Source: Ideonella sp. WA131b
GTDB lineage: Bacteria > Pseudomonadota > Gammaproteobacteria > Burkholderiales > Burkholderiaceae_C
Length of the DNA: 64,000 bases
Reading direction: 5' to 3'
NCBI GenBank assembly: GCA_023657425.1
Contig: JAGTJW010000001.1
Span: 1,922,001 to 1,986,000 of the forward strand
Shown here in pieces: positions 36,463 through 49,309 of the stretch. A program made the translations under genes and the position numbers. Below the pieces are notes generated by a model. The model was not told the DNA's origin. It searched no databases and saw only the letters and a list, made by a program, of their open reading frames with translations. The stretch's first letter is position 1. Each line of letters opens with the position of its first letter.

Positions 36463-36613
36463 GCACGGGCTGCACGCCGCGACCGGCCGGGTGGCGCCGG
36501 GGCGGTCGTCCAGGCCCTTCGTGAGGCGCGATGGTGCGAGGGCAAGGGCCATCTCGGATCGCGAAGGCTTGGTTCACAATCTGCGCAATCCGCCGCCTTC
36601 GGCGAAGGCCAAG
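36463..36613. other. Upstream region of the broken regulator, no gene seen
   Basis: About 150 bp between the DUF533 gene and the LysR remnant. I see no RNA gene or repeat here. Confidence 0.4.
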
Positions 36614-37163
36614 GTGCGCCCCTTGCGTCTGGATCTCACCACCCTGAACCCTGTGCTGTCCACTGCCGACACCCGCAACATCACCCGCCGCGCCGAGCGC
36701 GGGCACCTGGCGCTGGCGGCGGCGAGCCAGCGCATCTCGGTTCTCGGGGCGCGATTCGGCGTGCAACTCTTCGAGCGCCGAGCCCCCGGCGTGGAGCCCG
36801 CCGAAGCCGGGCGTGCGTTGTTGCGCCCAGTGCGCCAGCTTCACGCCAAGCTGCACGCGCTGCCGAGCGAGGTCGTGGAGCTCAGCCGCGGCATCATGGG
36901 CCACCTGCGCATCGTGGCCAACGCCAGCGCCCTCAGCGAGTGCCTGCCACCGGCGCTGGCGCGCAGGAGCTGATGCGCGCCCGGGCCAAGGCGGCCGGCC
37001 GCCCGCTGAAGGCACGCCTGTCTGTGCGCGGCTTCGACGCCATCGCGCAGGCCGTCGAGGCCGGCCCGGGCGTGGCCGAGATGCCCGCCACCACGGCCGA
37101 GCCCCTGGCGCGCCTGCATGCCGTGGACGCCCTTGCCCAAGAATCCCCTGCTGGAGACCTTCC
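36614..37163 (+). pseudogene. LysR-family regulator with internal deletion and frameshift
   Basis: From about 36614 one frame encodes the LysR DNA-binding half: [70 protein letters not shown], then the linker [26 protein letters not shown], and stops at 36971-36973. A second frame, overlapping from 36940, encodes the distal effector region [32 protein letters not shown]. Roughly 100 residues between are missing, so the gene has lost its central effector domain and is out of frame. Many Burkholderiales have an intact LysR gene here, upstream of leuC. The first part also has substitutions in normally conserved helix-turn-helix positions, consistent with decay. Confidence 0.85.
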
Positions 37164-38603
37164 ATGAGTTCCGTGAGCCATCCCGCCCGAACCCTGTACG
37201 ACAAGCTCTGGGACGAGCACGTCGTGCACACCGAAGGCGACGGCACCACGGTGCTCTACATCGACCGCCACCTCGTCCACGAAGTCACCAGCCCGCAGGC
37301 CTTCGAGGGCTTGCGGCTGGCCGGCCGGCCGGTGTGGCGCAACAGCAGCATCGTCGCCACAGCGGATCACAACACGCCCACGCAGGGTTGGGAGCGCGGC
37401 TACGACGGCATCGAAGACCCCACCAGCAAGGCCCAGGTGCAGGCACTGGACGCCAACATCCGCGCATTCGGCGCCGCGGCGTACTTTCCGTTCCTCGACA
37501 AGCGCCAGGGCATCGTGCACGTCATCGGCCCCGAGAACGGCGCCACCCTGCCGGGCATGACGGTGGTCTGCGGCGACAGCCACACCAGCACGCACGGCGC
37601 CTTCGGCGCGCTGGCGCACGGCATCGGCACCAGCGAGGTCGAGCACGTGATGGCCACGCAGACGCTGCTGGCCAAGAAGGCGAAGAACATGCTCGTCAAG
37701 GTCGAGGGCACGCTCGGCCGCGGCGTCACGGCGAAAGACGTGGTGCTGGCCATCATCGGGCGCATCGGCACCGCCGGCGGCACCGGCTACACGATCGAGT
37801 TCGGCGGCAGCGCCATCCGCGCGCTCAGCATGGAAGGTCGCATGACGGTGTGCAACATGGCCATCGAGGCCGGTGCGCGCGCTGGGCTGGTGGCGGTGGA
37901 CGAGAAGACGATCGACTACGTGCGCGGCCGGCCCTTCGCGCCAGGCGGCGCGGCCTTCGAGATGGCGGCCCGCTACTGGCGCACGCTGCAGTCCGACCCC
38001 GGCGCGCACTTCGACACCCTGGTGGAGCTCGATGCCGCGCAGATCCAGCCGCAGGTGACCTGGGGCACCAGCCCGGAGATGGTGCTGCCGGTGGACGGCC
38101 GCGTGCCCGACCCCGACAAGGAAGCCGACGCCGTCAAGCGAGGGGCCATCGAGCGCGCGCTGGTCTACATGGGTCTGCAGCCGAACAAGGCCATCACCGA
38201 CATCACCGTCGACAAGGTGTTCATCGGCAGCTGCACCAACAGCCGCATCGAAGACCTGCGCGAGGCGGCTGCGGTGGTCAAGCGCCTGGGCCAGAAGGTG
38301 GCGGCCGGCGTGAAGGTGGCGATGGTGGTGCCCGGCTCCGGCCAGGTGAAGGCGCAGGCCGAAGCCGAGGGCCTGCACGAGGTGTTCAAGGCGGCAGGTT
38401 TCCAGTGGCGTGAGCCCGGCTGCAGCATGTGCCTGGCGATGAACGCCGACCGCCTGGAGCCTGGCGAGCGCTGCGCCAGCACCAGCAACCGCAACTTCGA
38501 GGGCCGCCAGGGCGCCGGCGGTCGCACGCACCTGGTGAGCCCGGCCATGGCCGCCGCCGCCGCGGTGCACGGCCACTTCGTCGACGTGCGCCGCTTCGTC
38601 TGA
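37164..38603 (+). CDS. leuC: 3-isopropylmalate dehydratase large subunit
   Basis: A 479-residue aconitase-family enzyme that isomerises 2- and 3-isopropylmalate in leucine synthesis. Cluster ligands are seen in [14 protein letters not shown] and in GCSMCLAMN, and active-site stretches include [47 protein letters not shown] and [34 protein letters not shown]. The ATG at 37164 is preceded by CTGGAGA. LeuD follows after 73 bp that contain one hairpin repeat. It begins the leuCDB unit; leuA is not in the window. Confidence 0.97.
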   Translation: MSSVSHPARTLYDKLWDEHVVHTEGDGTTVLYIDRHLVHEVTSPQAFEGLRLAGRPVWRNSSIVATADHNTPTQGWERGYDGIEDPTSKAQVQALDANIRAFGAAAYFPFLDKRQGIVHVIGPENGATLPGMTVVCGDSHTSTHGAFGALAHGIGTSEVEHVMATQTLLAKKAKNMLVKVEGTLGRGVTAKDVVLAIIGRIGTAGGTGYTIEFGGSAIRALSMEGRMTVCNMAIEAGARAGLVAVDEKTIDYVRGRPFAPGGAAFEMAARYWRTLQSDPGAHFDTLVELDAAQIQPQVTWGTSPEMVLPVDGRVPDPDKEADAVKRGAIERALVYMGLQPNKAITDITVDKVFIGSCTNSRIEDLREAAAVVKRLGQKVAAGVKVAMVVPGSGQVKAQAEAEGLHEVFKAAGFQWREPGCSMCLAMNADRLEPGERCASTSNRNFEGRQGAGGRTHLVSPAMAAAAAVHGHFVDVRRFV

Positions 38604-38610
38604 ACCCCTT

Positions 38611-38637
38611 CCGTTCGGGCTGAGCTTGTCGAAGCCC
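38611..38637 (+). repeat. Single hairpin repeat between leuC and leuD
   Basis: One forward copy (CCGTTCGGGCTGAGCTTGTC and on). Other Burkholderiales carry a small lipoprotein gene here; none is seen in this gap. Confidence 0.85.
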
Positions 38638-38676
38638 ACGCTCACCACCCCGAACGGAGACCGAGAGGAAGACCCC

Positions 38677-39327
38677 ATGCAAGCCTTCACCGTGCACACC
38701 GGCCTCGTGGCCCCGATGGACCGCGCCAATGTCGACACCGACGCCATCATCCCCAAGCAGTTCCTCAAGAGCATCGCGCGCAGCGGCTTCGGCCCCAACC
38801 TGTTCGACGAGTGGCGCTACCTCGACAAGGGCGAGCCCGGGCAGGACGCCGCGCAGCGCAAGCCCAACCCCGACTTCGTGCTCAACCAGCCGCGGTACAG
38901 CGGCGCCAGCGTGCTGCTGTGCCGCCAGAACTTCGGTTGCGGCTCCAGCCGCGAGCACGCGCCCTGGGCGCTGGAGCAGTACGGTTTCCGCGCACTCATC
39001 GCGCCGAGCTTTGCCGACATCTTCTTCAACAACTGCTTCAAGAACGGCCTCCTGCCCATCGTGCTGCCAGAAGGCGTGGTGAGCCGGCTGTTCGACGAGG
39101 TTGCGGCCTTTCCGGGCTACCGGCTCACCATCGACCTGCCGCGCCAGGTGGTGGTCAAGCCCGACGGCGAGGAGATCCCGTTCGAGGTGCAGGCCTTCCG
39201 CAAATACTGCCTCGTCAACGGCTTCGACGACATCGGCCTGACGCTGCGGCACGCCGACAAGATCCGCGCCTTCGAGGCCGAGCGCCTGGCAAAGATGCCG
39301 TGGCTGGCCAAGACACAACTGGGTTGA
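38677..39327 (+). CDS. leuD: 3-isopropylmalate dehydratase small subunit
   Basis: A 216-residue partner of LeuC. The start [30 protein letters not shown] is the standard LeuD N-terminus, and the family signature [33 protein letters not shown], with ligand-binding GSSREH, is intact. I use the ATG at 38677; an upstream in-frame ATG would translate the hairpin repeat. The gene is closely followed by leuB (14 bp). Confidence 0.97.
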   Translation: MQAFTVHTGLVAPMDRANVDTDAIIPKQFLKSIARSGFGPNLFDEWRYLDKGEPGQDAAQRKPNPDFVLNQPRYSGASVLLCRQNFGCGSSREHAPWALEQYGFRALIAPSFADIFFNNCFKNGLLPIVLPEGVVSRLFDEVAAFPGYRLTIDLPRQVVVKPDGEEIPFEVQAFRKYCLVNGFDDIGLTLRHADKIRAFEAERLAKMPWLAKTQLG

Positions 39328-39341
39328 GGAGACACAAGACC

Positions 39342-40443
<1,102 letters not shown>

Positions 40444-40448
<5 letters not shown>

Positions 40449-40720
40449 GAGCGTGGGCGGCAGAAATCCAGCCCCGCGTTGGGCCGACTTCGGGGCCCAG
40501 GCCAGGCGCCGCGCGCAGCCCGGGCTGTGCGCCCGGGCCAGCGTGGCAACGCCGCATGGGCCCCGAAATCGGCCCAACCCGAAGGGCCGGGGCGGCCAAA
40601 GCCGCTGGCGGGTGTTGCGCCGCTGGCGCGGGCGTCAAGCCCGCGCTGCGCGACGCGCCTACGCCAGTGACTTTGGCCGCCCCGGCGCGGGGCTGGATTT
40701 CTGCCGCCCACGCTCCTAGG
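40444..40720. mobile_element. MITE-like element with 35-bp perfect inverted ends
   Basis: Bases 40444-40478 are the exact reverse complement of 40686-40720. Both ends carry CTAG (40445-40448 and 40716-40719), a likely 4-bp target duplication, leaving a 267-bp element. Its interior holds further paired segments, such as GGGCCGACTTCGGGGCCC near 40480 and GGGCCCCGAAATCGGCCC near 40557, so it can fold into a long multi-hairpin. It encodes no transposase. CTAG-type targets are used by some IS5-group elements, so mobilisation by such an enzyme is possible but unproven. The rest of the leuB-asd gap (to 40809) holds no gene. Confidence 0.85.
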
Positions 40721-40809
40721 TCTCGGATCGTTTCGCCTCCACCCCAGGACCCCGGCGATTCGAACCGGGAACACCAGGGGTCCGAAACTCTCGGAAAAAG
40801 GCAATCAAG

Positions 40810-41955
40810 ATGGCACTCTCTTCCAATCCCGTGGTCGGCCTCGTCGGCTGGCGCGGCATGGTCGGCTCGGTCCTCATGGACCGCATGCAGGCCGAAGGTG
40901 ACTTCGCGCTCATCGAGCCGCTCTTCTTCAGCACCAGCAATGCCGGCGGTGCCGCACCTGTGCAGGCGAAGAACGAGAAGAAGCTGTTCGACGCCAACGA
41001 CATCGGCGCGCTGAAGCGCTGCGACGTGGTCATCACCGCGCAGGGCGGCGAGTACACCAAGGCCGTCTACCCGCAGCTGCGCGCCGCCGGCTGGAAGGGC
41101 TACTGGATCGACGCCGCCAAGACGCTGCGCATGAACGACGACGCGGTCATCATCCTCGATCCCGTCAACATGCACGTGATCCAGAACGCGCTGGCCAAGG
41201 GCGTGAAGGACTACGTCGGCGGTAACTGCACCGTCAGCTGCATGCTGATGGGCCTGGGCGCCCTCTTCAAGGCCGATCTGGTGGAGTGGATGACGGCCAC
41301 CACCTACCAGGCCGCCAGCGGCGGTGGCGCGCAGCACATGCGCGAGCTGCTCACGCAGTACGGCACGCTGAACGCGGCCGTGCGGCCGCTGCTCGACGAC
41401 CCCGCCAGCGCCATCCTCGAGATCGACCGCCAGGTGGCGGCCACGCAGCGTGGCCTCAGTGCAGAAGAGACGAAGAACTTCATGGTGCCGCTGGGCGGCA
41501 GCCTGATCCCCTGGATCGACGTCGACCGCGGTGACGGCACCAGCCTGGAGGAGTGGAAGGGCGGCGCCGAGACGAACAAGATCCTCGGTCGGGGCCCGGG
41601 CTTCGCCGGCACGGCGGCCATCCCCATCGACAGCACCTGCGTGCGCGTCGGCGCCATGCGCTGCCACAGCCAGAGCCTGAGCATCAAGCTGAAGAAGAAC
41701 GTGCCGCTGGCCGACGTCGAGCAGATGATCCGCGCCGACAACGCCTGGGTGCGCTTCGTGCCCAACACCCGAGAGGCCACCGTGCGCGGCCTCACGCCGG
41801 TGGCGGTGACGGGCACGATGGACATCGCGGTGGGCCGCGTGCGCAAGCTGGCGCTCGGCGACGATTACCTGGGTGCCTTCACCATCGGCGACCAGCTGCT
41901 GTGGGGCGCCGCCGAGCCGCTGCGCCGCATGCTGCGCATCTTGCTGCAGGCCTGA
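40810..41955 (+). CDS. asd: Aspartate-semialdehyde dehydrogenase
   Basis: A 381-residue NADP-dependent enzyme making aspartate semialdehyde from aspartyl phosphate, the branch point to lysine, threonine, methionine and cell-wall diaminopimelate. Landmarks are [18 protein letters not shown] (nucleotide binding), Cys140 in GGNCTVSCM (catalytic nucleophile), [16 protein letters not shown], and [19 protein letters not shown] (substrate and catalytic His). The start ATG 40810 has an AAGG upstream. Full-length and conserved. It is separated from leuB by the palindromic element; fimV follows after a 245-bp gap. Confidence 0.97.
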   Translation: MALSSNPVVGLVGWRGMVGSVLMDRMQAEGDFALIEPLFFSTSNAGGAAPVQAKNEKKLFDANDIGALKRCDVVITAQGGEYTKAVYPQLRAAGWKGYWIDAAKTLRMNDDAVIILDPVNMHVIQNALAKGVKDYVGGNCTVSCMLMGLGALFKADLVEWMTATTYQAASGGGAQHMRELLTQYGTLNAAVRPLLDDPASAILEIDRQVAATQRGLSAEETKNFMVPLGGSLIPWIDVDRGDGTSLEEWKGGAETNKILGRGPGFAGTAAIPIDSTCVRVGAMRCHSQSLSIKLKKNVPLADVEQMIRADNAWVRFVPNTREATVRGLTPVAVTGTMDIAVGRVRKLALGDDYLGAFTIGDQLLWGAAEPLRRMLRILLQA

Positions 41956-42200
41956 TGCGGCGGACGGTGGGCCGTTGCCTTTGGTCAAGCGCTGTGCCGC
42001 CCCGTGAAGCAAAGGCTTGCAGCCCCGTCAATGTCAGGCTCCCTGCGAGATTCAGCGCCAATATGCCCGATACTTTTGCGTTTTCGCCATTCACGCCGCC
42101 TGGTGCGCAGCGCCCAGGGGGCATGGTGCGCGCGCTGACGTGTCACGAAGCAGGGCTGCCCATGCAGGGAACAGCGGCCCTTTGGCCTGGGGGATCCGCC

Positions 42201-44615
42201 TTGAATCAACGCTTGAAGTCCACGGTGCGGTCTGCGCTCCGAGGCATCGCTGTCGCCGCCGCCTGTCTCTGGGGCAGCCAGGTCTGGGCCCTGGGCCTGG
42301 GCCGTCTTCAGCTGCAATCCGCCCTCGGCGAGACCCTGCGCGCCGAGATCGAGGTCACCAGCATCACGGCCGAAGAAGCCGCCTCGTTGCGCTTGCGCGT
42401 GGCGCCGCCGGAGGTGTACCGCGCTTCCGGTGTCGACTACAACGCCGTGCTGCCCGGCACCTCCGTGCAGCTGGTGCAGCGCAATGGGCAGCAGGTGCTG
42501 GAGGTGCGCAGCGAGCGGGCCGTGCTCGATCCCTTCGTCGGCCTGATCGTCGAGGCCACCTGGGCCAGCGGCCAGCTGGTGCGCGACTACTCGATGCTGT
42601 TCGACGCGCCGCAGGCGCGTCCCGCCGCGCAGGTGCCGGCCGAAGCGTCGGCCGTGGCCGCGCCCGCGTCGGCCACGATCACGCCCCTGGCGCCGCCGTC
42701 GGTCACCCCGGCGTCGGCCCCGGCCTCGGCGCCGCTGGCGGCCGCGCCGACGCCCGCCCCTGTGGCGGCGCGGCCCAGGCAGGGCAGGGACCCGGTGCGC
42801 GTCGTATGGGGCGATACGCTGTCGCGAGTCGCCGGTCGCACCGTGCCCGCGGGGGTGTCGCTCGACCAGATGCTGGTGGCGCTGTTCCGCGCCAACCCGC
42901 AGGCCTTCATGGGCGAAAACATGAACCGGCTCAAGGCCGGCAGCCTGCTCACCGTGCCGTCGGCTGAAGTGGCGAGCCAGGTGTCGCCTGCCGAAGCGCG
43001 GCAGATCATCCTGGCGCACAGCGCTGATTTCGACGCCTACCGCCGGCGTCTGGCCCAGGGCATCACGGCTGCGCCAGTGGACACGCCGGCGCGTCGGGCC
43101 ACTGGTCAGGTGCGGGCCCAGGTCGAAGACCGCCGCCCCGGAGCCGCCTCGGCGCCCGAGCGGCTGATCCTGTCGCAGGGTGGGGTCAAGCCCACATCGC
43201 CCGAGGCGCAGGTCTCCAGGGAAACCGAGCGCAAGGAAGCCAGCACGCGCATCGCGGAGATGTCGCGCAACGTCGACCAACTGAAGCAACTGCAGCAGGG
43301 GCCAGGCGCCGCCGTCCCGGCAGCCCCGGGTTCCGCCCCAGCCAGGTCGTCCTCCCCCCCGGTTGCAGCGGCACCCCGCTTGCCGGCCTCAGCGCCGCCG
43401 CCGGCGTCTGCTCCCGCCGCTCCTGCCAAGCCCCTGGCGCCGGTCTCCCAGGCCGACAGCGGCGGGTTCCTGGATTCATTGAGCGGGAACTCGCTGCTCC
43501 TGCCTGCCGGCGGTGCGTTGCTGCTGCTGCTGAGTGGACTGACCGCTTACCGCCTGCTGGGCAAGCTGCGCAAGCTGTCCAGCGAGACCTCCTTCCTGAA
43601 GAGCCGACTGCAGCCCGACAGTTTCTTCGGCGCCAGCGGAGGCCAGCGCATCGACACGCATCAGGCCGCCGCCAGCGCCACGGGCGGCACCTCGTCGATG
43701 AGCTACTCGCTCAGCCAGCTCGACGCCATCGGTGACGTCGACCCCGTGGCCGAGGCCGACGTCTACCTGGCCTATGGCCGCGATCTGCAGGCCGAGGAGA
43801 TCCTCAAGGAGGCCATGCGCTCAAACCCCGAGCGCATGGCCATTCGCAGCAAGCTCCTGGAGGTGTACGCCAAGCGGCGCGACATCAAGAGCTTCGAACT
43901 CCTGGCCACCCAGATGTTCAACCTCACCCGCGGCGAAGGCGAGGACTGGACGAATGCGCAGGAGCTCGGCCGTAGCATCGACCCGGACAACCCCCTGTAT
44001 CAGCCGGGCGGCAAGCCCGAAGGTGAGTCCGGCCCCGTGGCCCAGGCGACGGAGCCGCTCGGCGCGCCCACCCTGCCCCAGACAGCAGCTTCGCAGCCGC
44101 CGGACTTCGAGCCCGCGGTTGACGCCGTCCTGGATGGCATCGACCTGGAACTCGACCTCGGTGGCGACACCCCGCCTCGCCCCGTCGAGACGACGCAGCC
44201 TGTCCCCCCGCAGGTCGCGCTCGAGCCCGAGTCCGGGACGGTGCGCGTTGATCAGCCGGCCCCTGCCCGCCGCGAAGAGCAATCGCAGCCAGGGTCGCCG
44301 GACAAGCCCACGCCAGCGGCCAAGCCGGACGTCAGCCTGGATTTCGACCTCGACGCTCAGCCCGACGCGGCGCAGGCACCTGCCGCGGCCCCGGTGGAGT
44401 CGGAGGCGGGCAGCCTGCTCGACTTCGGCGCCGAGCCGGCGGCGCCGGGCGACAGCACCGCCGACGGCCCGCTGGCGCGCAAACTGGAGCTGGCCGAGGA
44501 GTTCCGCCAGATCGGCGACCTTGAAGGTGCCCGAGACCTGCTCGACGAGGTCGTGTCCAAGGCCGACGGTGCACTGAAGGCCAAGGCCCTGGGCATGCTC
44601 GAAAAGCTGGGTTGA
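42201..44615 (+). CDS. fimV: FimV-family pilus/peptidoglycan-binding protein
   Basis: I choose TTG 42201 (NQRLKSTVRSALRGIAVAAACLWGSQVWA is a good signal peptide, after GGGGGATCC); ATG 42162 is an alternative. The 804-residue product has the FimV N-terminal domain LGLGRLQLQSALGETLRAEIEVTS, a Pro/Ala linker, a LysM-like segment RVVWGDTLSRVA with FRANPQAFMGENMNRLKAGSLLTVP, a second Pro/Ala-rich region with a coiled coil, a membrane helix (SLLLPAGGALLLLLSGLTAYRLL near residue 430), and a cytoplasmic TPR-like end including DPVAEADVYLAYGRDLQAEEILKEAM and a C-terminal FimV motif (ARKLELAEEFRQIGDLEGARDLLDEVV). FimV organises type IV pilus assembly and polar proteins. It lies in the conserved asd-fimV-truA order. 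Confidence 0.93.
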   Translation: MNQRLKSTVRSALRGIAVAAACLWGSQVWALGLGRLQLQSALGETLRAEIEVTSITAEEAASLRLRVAPPEVYRASGVDYNAVLPGTSVQLVQRNGQQVLEVRSERAVLDPFVGLIVEATWASGQLVRDYSMLFDAPQARPAAQVPAEASAVAAPASATITPLAPPSVTPASAPASAPLAAAPTPAPVAARPRQGRDPVRVVWGDTLSRVAGRTVPAGVSLDQMLVALFRANPQAFMGENMNRLKAGSLLTVPSAEVASQVSPAEARQIILAHSADFDAYRRRLAQGITAAPVDTPARRATGQVRAQVEDRRPGAASAPERLILSQGGVKPTSPEAQVSRETERKEASTRIAEMSRNVDQLKQLQQGPGAAVPAAPGSAPARSSSPPVAAAPRLPASAPPPASAPAAPAKPLAPVSQADSGGFLDSLSGNSLLLPAGGALLLLLSGLTAYRLLGKLRKLSSETSFLKSRLQPDSFFGASGGQRIDTHQAAASATGGTSSMSYSLSQLDAIGDVDPVAEADVYLAYGRDLQAEEILKEAMRSNPERMAIRSKLLEVYAKRRDIKSFELLATQMFNLTRGEGEDWTNAQELGRSIDPDNPLYQPGGKPEGESGPVAQATEPLGAPTLPQTAASQPPDFEPAVDAVLDGIDLELDLGGDTPPRPVETTQPVPPQVALEPESGTVRVDQPAPARREEQSQPGSPDKPTPAAKPDVSLDFDLDAQPDAAQAPAAAPVESEAGSLLDFGAEPAAPGDSTADGPLARKLELAEEFRQIGDLEGARDLLDEVVSKADGALKAKALGMLEKLG

Positions 44616-44622
44616 CGCACGA

Positions 44623-45426
44623 ATGCCGTCGCGCCTGGCGCTCGGCGTCAGCTACCGCGGCGGCGCCTACCACGGCTGGCAGAGCCAGCCTGGCTGCCGC
44701 ACCGTGCAGGACGCGCTGGAGCAGGCGCTGGCCGCGTTTGCCGACCAGCCTGTGCGTACCGTGTGCGCCGGTCGCACCGATGCCGGCGTGCACGCGCTGA
44801 ACCAGGTGGTGCACGCCGACGTCGCCGTCGAGCGCGAAGCGTTCTCGTGGGTGCGGGGCACCAACCGATTCCTGCCGGCTGACATCGCCGTGCAATGGGC
44901 GATGCCGGTCGGCGAGCGATTCCACGCCCGCAACGGCGCGCTCGGCCGGCGCTACCGCTACCTGCTGCGCGAGTCGCCCGCGCGGCCGGCGCTCGATGCC
45001 GGCCTCGTGGGCTGGACCTTCCGGCCGCTGGATGCCGTCGCGCTCCGCGAAGCGGCTGCTCACCTCGTCGGCACGCACGACTTCAGCTCATTCCGTTCCA
45101 GCGCCTGTCAGTCGCCGACGCCGGTGAAGACGCTCAAGCGCATCGACATCGCTTTCCGCGGCCAGCCCATGGCCGGCTGGTGGACCTTCGAATTCGACGG
45201 CAACGCCTTCCTGCACCACATGGTGCGCAACCTCATGGGCAGCCTGGTGATGGTGGGCAGCGGCCGCCGGCCGCCGGGCTGGATGGCCGAGGTGCTGACC
45301 GCGCGCGACCGCGACGCCGCCGCACCCACCTTCAGTCCCGACGGGCTGTGCTTCCTGGGGCCGTACTACGATCCTGCGCTCGGCATCCCCGAGACCGTGG
45401 CTGCCGCGCCCTGGCTGATGCCCTGA
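44623..45426 (+). CDS. truA: tRNA pseudouridine(38-40) synthase TruA
   Basis: A 267-residue synthase that isomerises uridines 38-40 in the anticodon stem-loop of several tRNAs. The catalytic aspartate is Asp53 in GRTDAGVHA. Other family segments are LGVSYRGGAYHGWQSQPGCRTVQDALE, GRRYRYLLRESPARPAL, HDFSSFRSSACQSPTPVKTL and FLHHMVRNLMGSLVMVGSGR. It begins seven bases after fimV and is followed 16 bases later by trpF, so it is probably cotranscribed with both. Complete. Confidence 0.97.
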   Translation: MPSRLALGVSYRGGAYHGWQSQPGCRTVQDALEQALAAFADQPVRTVCAGRTDAGVHALNQVVHADVAVEREAFSWVRGTNRFLPADIAVQWAMPVGERFHARNGALGRRYRYLLRESPARPALDAGLVGWTFRPLDAVALREAAAHLVGTHDFSSFRSSACQSPTPVKTLKRIDIAFRGQPMAGWWTFEFDGNAFLHHMVRNLMGSLVMVGSGRRPPGWMAEVLTARDRDAAAPTFSPDGLCFLGPYYDPALGIPETVAAAPWLMP

Positions 45427-45442
45427 CCCTGGCCCGAGCCCC

Positions 45443-46114
45443 ATGCACCGTACCCGCATCAAATTCTGCGGCTTCACGCGAGAGACCGATGTCGACGCCG
45501 CCTGTGCGGCCGGCGCCGACGCGCTGGGCTTCAACCTCTACGCCAAGAGCCCGCGCGCCGTGACGCCGACGAGGGCGCGCGAGCTGGTGGCCCGCATGCC
45601 GCCCTTCGTGACGCCGGTGCTGCTGTTCGTCAACGCCACCCCGGCCGAAGTGGCCGCGGGCGTGCAGGCCGTGCCGCAGGCGGTGCTGCAGTTTCACGGT
45701 GACGAGACCCCGGCCTTCTGCCAGAGCGTCAGCGAGGCGGCGGCAAGACCTTATCTGCGCGCCGTGCGCATGGGGACGCCAGGCTCGGGCCACGAGGTCG
45801 ATTTGTTAGACTGCGCCGCGCGCTACGCCAGCGCCCAGGCCCTGCTGCTCGACGCCTTCGTCGAGGGTTTCGGTGGCGGTGGGAAGGTCTTCGATTGGTC
45901 ACTCATTCCACGCAACGTGCCCGCTCCGGTCGTTTTGTCTGGTGGGTTGAATCCTGCCAATGTGACCGATGGCGTGCGGCTCGTCCGGCCCTGGGCCGTT
46001 GACGTGAGCTCCGGCGTGGAGCAGGCCAAGGGCGTGAAGGACGCCGGCCTGATGCGCCGGTTTTGCCAGGCGGTGCGCGAGGCCGATGCCCGCATCGCCG
46101 AAGCCGCCCTCTAG
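45443..46114 (+). CDS. trpF: Phosphoribosylanthranilate isomerase
   Basis: A 223-residue TIM-barrel enzyme of tryptophan synthesis, converting phosphoribosylanthranilate to the enol-ribulose product. The catalytic base is Cys9 in IKFCGFT; the catalytic aspartate lies in [19 protein letters not shown] sequence and the phosphate-binding end is [18 protein letters not shown]. The substrate-binding [13 protein letters not shown] is also typical. Gene order truA-trpF-trpB-trpA is the Burkholderiales norm and the genes are separated by 16 bases each side. Confidence 0.97.
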   Translation: MHRTRIKFCGFTRETDVDAACAAGADALGFNLYAKSPRAVTPTRARELVARMPPFVTPVLLFVNATPAEVAAGVQAVPQAVLQFHGDETPAFCQSVSEAAARPYLRAVRMGTPGSGHEVDLLDCAARYASAQALLLDAFVEGFGGGGKVFDWSLIPRNVPAPVVLSGGLNPANVTDGVRLVRPWAVDVSSGVEQAKGVKDAGLMRRFCQAVREADARIAEAAL

Positions 46115-46130
46115 AGGACCCATCCGCATC

Positions 46131-47399
<1,269 letters not shown>

Positions 47400-47400
47400 G

Positions 47401-47470
47401 CTCCCACACTCGCTATCGCTCGCTGCCCGCCGAGGGGGCGTCCGGCCACCTTGGGGTGGCCCTGCGGAGG
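47401..47470. repeat. GC-rich intergenic repeat between trpB and trpA
   Basis: The sequence CTCGCTGCCCGCCGAGGGGG and the following GGCCACCTTGGGGTGGCC form hairpins and resemble the repeat at 29287. In other Burkholderiales a methyltransferase gene can occupy this gap; none is present here. Confidence 0.6.
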
Positions 47471-47475
47471 CCGCA

Positions 47476-48297
47476 ATGAGCCGCATCGCCACCACGCTGG
47501 CCGCGCTCAAGGCCCAGGGCCGCAAGGCGCTGATTCCGTACGTGACCGCCGGCGATCCCTACGCCGACGTCACGCCGCAGATCATGCAGGCGTTGGCCGA
47601 CGGCGGCGCCGACATCATCGAGCTTGGCGTGCCGTTCTCCGACCCCATGGCCGACGGTCCCGTCATCCAGAAGGCGAGCGAACGCGCGCTGGCGCGTGGC
47701 ATCGGTGTGCCGCAGGTGCTGGCGATGGTGCGCGAGTTCCGTCGCACCAACCAGGCCACGCCGGTGGTGCTGATGGGCTACGCAAATCCAGTGGAGCGTT
47801 ATGACCAGAAGCACGGCCACCCTGGTGAAGACAGCGCATTCGTGCGCGCCGCAGCCGAGGCCGGCGTCGATGGCCTCCTGATCGTCGACTACCCGCCCGA
47901 GGAGTGCGAGGCTTTCTCCGCGCAACTCAGGCAAGCCGGCCTGGACCTCATCTTCCTGCTCGCTCCGACCAGCACCGACGCGCGGATGGCCCAGGTCGGC
48001 CGCGTGGCCAGCGGCTACGTCTACTACGTGTCGCTCAAGGGCGTCACGGGCGCGGGTCACCTGGACACCGAGGCCGTGGCGCAGATGGTGCCCCGCATCC
48101 GCGCCCACGTGAGCGTGCCAGTGGGCGTGGGCTTCGGCATCCGCGACGCCGCCAGCGCCCGGGCTGTGGCGGCGGTGTCGGACGCCGTGGTGATCGGCAC
48201 CCGTCTGATCCAGCTGATCGAATCCCAAACCCGCGAGAATGCGCCCCTCGCGGCCCGCGCCTTCATGGCCGAGATCCGCGCTGCGCTCGACGCCTGA
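47476..48297 (+). CDS. trpA: Tryptophan synthase alpha chain
   Basis: A 273-residue TIM barrel that cleaves indole-glycerol phosphate to indole. The two catalytic acids sit at their canonical positions, Glu49 and Asp60 in [14 protein letters not shown]. The phosphate-binding GVTGAGHLD and GFGIRD segments are present as [12 protein letters not shown] and [20 protein letters not shown] at 47466-47470 supports the ATG at 47476. It is followed by accD after 28 bases, in one likely transcript. Confidence 0.98.
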   Translation: MSRIATTLAALKAQGRKALIPYVTAGDPYADVTPQIMQALADGGADIIELGVPFSDPMADGPVIQKASERALARGIGVPQVLAMVREFRRTNQATPVVLMGYANPVERYDQKHGHPGEDSAFVRAAAEAGVDGLLIVDYPPEECEAFSAQLRQAGLDLIFLLAPTSTDARMAQVGRVASGYVYYVSLKGVTGAGHLDTEAVAQMVPRIRAHVSVPVGVGFGIRDAASARAVAAVSDAVVIGTRLIQLIESQTRENAPLAARAFMAEIRAALDA

Positions 48298-48325
48298 GCG
48301 CCAACCCCACCAGGAGCACGTTCCC

Positions 48326-49198
48326 ATGAGCTGGCTCGAAAAACTGCTGCCGCCGAAGATCCAGCCCACCGACCCGGCCGAGCGCCGCGCGGTGCCCGAG
48401 GGGTTGTGGATCAAGTGCCCGTCGTGCGAGACGGTGCTCTACAAAGCCGACCTTGAAGGCAACCTCAACGTCTGCCCCAAGTGCGACCACCACCATCGCA
48501 TCGGCGCTCGCAAGCGGCTCGATGCCTTCCTCGACCCCGAGGGCCGCTGGGAGATCGGGCAGGAGGTGCTGCCGGTCGACGCACTGAAGTTCAAGGACAG
48601 CAAGAAGTACCCGCTGCGCCTGAAGGCCGCGCTGGAGCTCACCGGCGAAACCGACGCATTGGTGGTGCTGGGCGGCGCCGTGATGAGCGTGCCGGTCGTG
48701 GCTGCCTGCTTCGAGTTCGAGTTCATGGGCGGCAGCATGGGCAGCGTGGTGGGCGAGCGCTTCACGCGTGGCGTGGAGGCCGCGGTGGAGCAGAAGGTGC
48801 CCTTCGTGAGCTTCACGGCCACCGGGGGCGCACGCATGCAGGAGGGCCTGCTGAGCCTGCTCCAGATGGCCAAGACCAACGCCGCGCTCACCCGTCTGGC
48901 CAAGGCGAATCTGCCCTACATCAGCGTGCTCACCGACCCCACGATGGGCGGCGTGTCGGCCAGCTTCGCCTTCATGGGCGACGTGGTCATCGCAGAGCCC
49001 AAGGCGCTGATCGGTTTCGCCGGTCCGCGCGTGATCGAAAACACCGTGCGCGAGAAGCTGCCCGAGGGCTTCCAGCGCAGCGAGTTCCTGCTCGGCACCG
49101 GCGCGCTCGACATGATCTGCGACCGCCGCCAGCTGCGGCCCACCGTGGCGCGGCTGCTGGCGCTGTTGCAGCGGCAGTCGGCCGACGCCGTGGCGTAG
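48326..49198 (+). CDS. accD: Acetyl-CoA carboxylase carboxyltransferase beta subunit
   Basis: A 290-residue subunit making malonyl-CoA for fatty-acid synthesis. The zinc ribbon Cys31/Cys34/Cys50/Cys53 (CPSC ... CPKC) is intact. The carboxyltransferase core has [39 protein letters not shown] and [17 protein letters not shown], and a conserved end [32 protein letters not shown] at 48311-48316 precedes the ATG. Downstream a pair of inverted hairpin repeats separates it from folC. Confidence 0.98.
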   Translation: MSWLEKLLPPKIQPTDPAERRAVPEGLWIKCPSCETVLYKADLEGNLNVCPKCDHHHRIGARKRLDAFLDPEGRWEIGQEVLPVDALKFKDSKKYPLRLKAALELTGETDALVVLGGAVMSVPVVAACFEFEFMGGSMGSVVGERFTRGVEAAVEQKVPFVSFTATGGARMQEGLLSLLQMAKTNAALTRLAKANLPYISVLTDPTMGGVSASFAFMGDVVIAEPKALIGFAGPRVIENTVREKLPEGFQRSEFLLGTGALDMICDRRQLRPTVARLLALLQRQSADAVA

Positions 49199-49227
49199 GC
49201 CGCCCACGACCGCGCCCCAGCCCTCCA

Positions 49228-49294
49228 CCGTTCGGGCTGAGCCTGTCGAAGCCCACGAGAACCACGGGCGCTTCGACAGGCTCAGCGCGAACGG
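49228..49294. repeat. Inverted pair of hairpin repeats between accD and folC
   Basis: A forward copy at 49228-49254 and a reverse copy at 49269-49294 face each other, separated by 14 bases. They form a long hairpin that could attenuate transcription from accD to folC. Confidence 0.9.
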
Positions 49295-49309
49295 ATCTCT
49301 GCGACTGAG

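Noticed and set aside
40745..40790. A GATTCGAACCGGG stretch resembling the T-arm of a tRNA on the minus strand, between the MITE-like element and asd
   Set aside because: No matching acceptor, D or anticodon arms can be folded around it, and the T stem has a mismatch, so it is not a tRNA gene.
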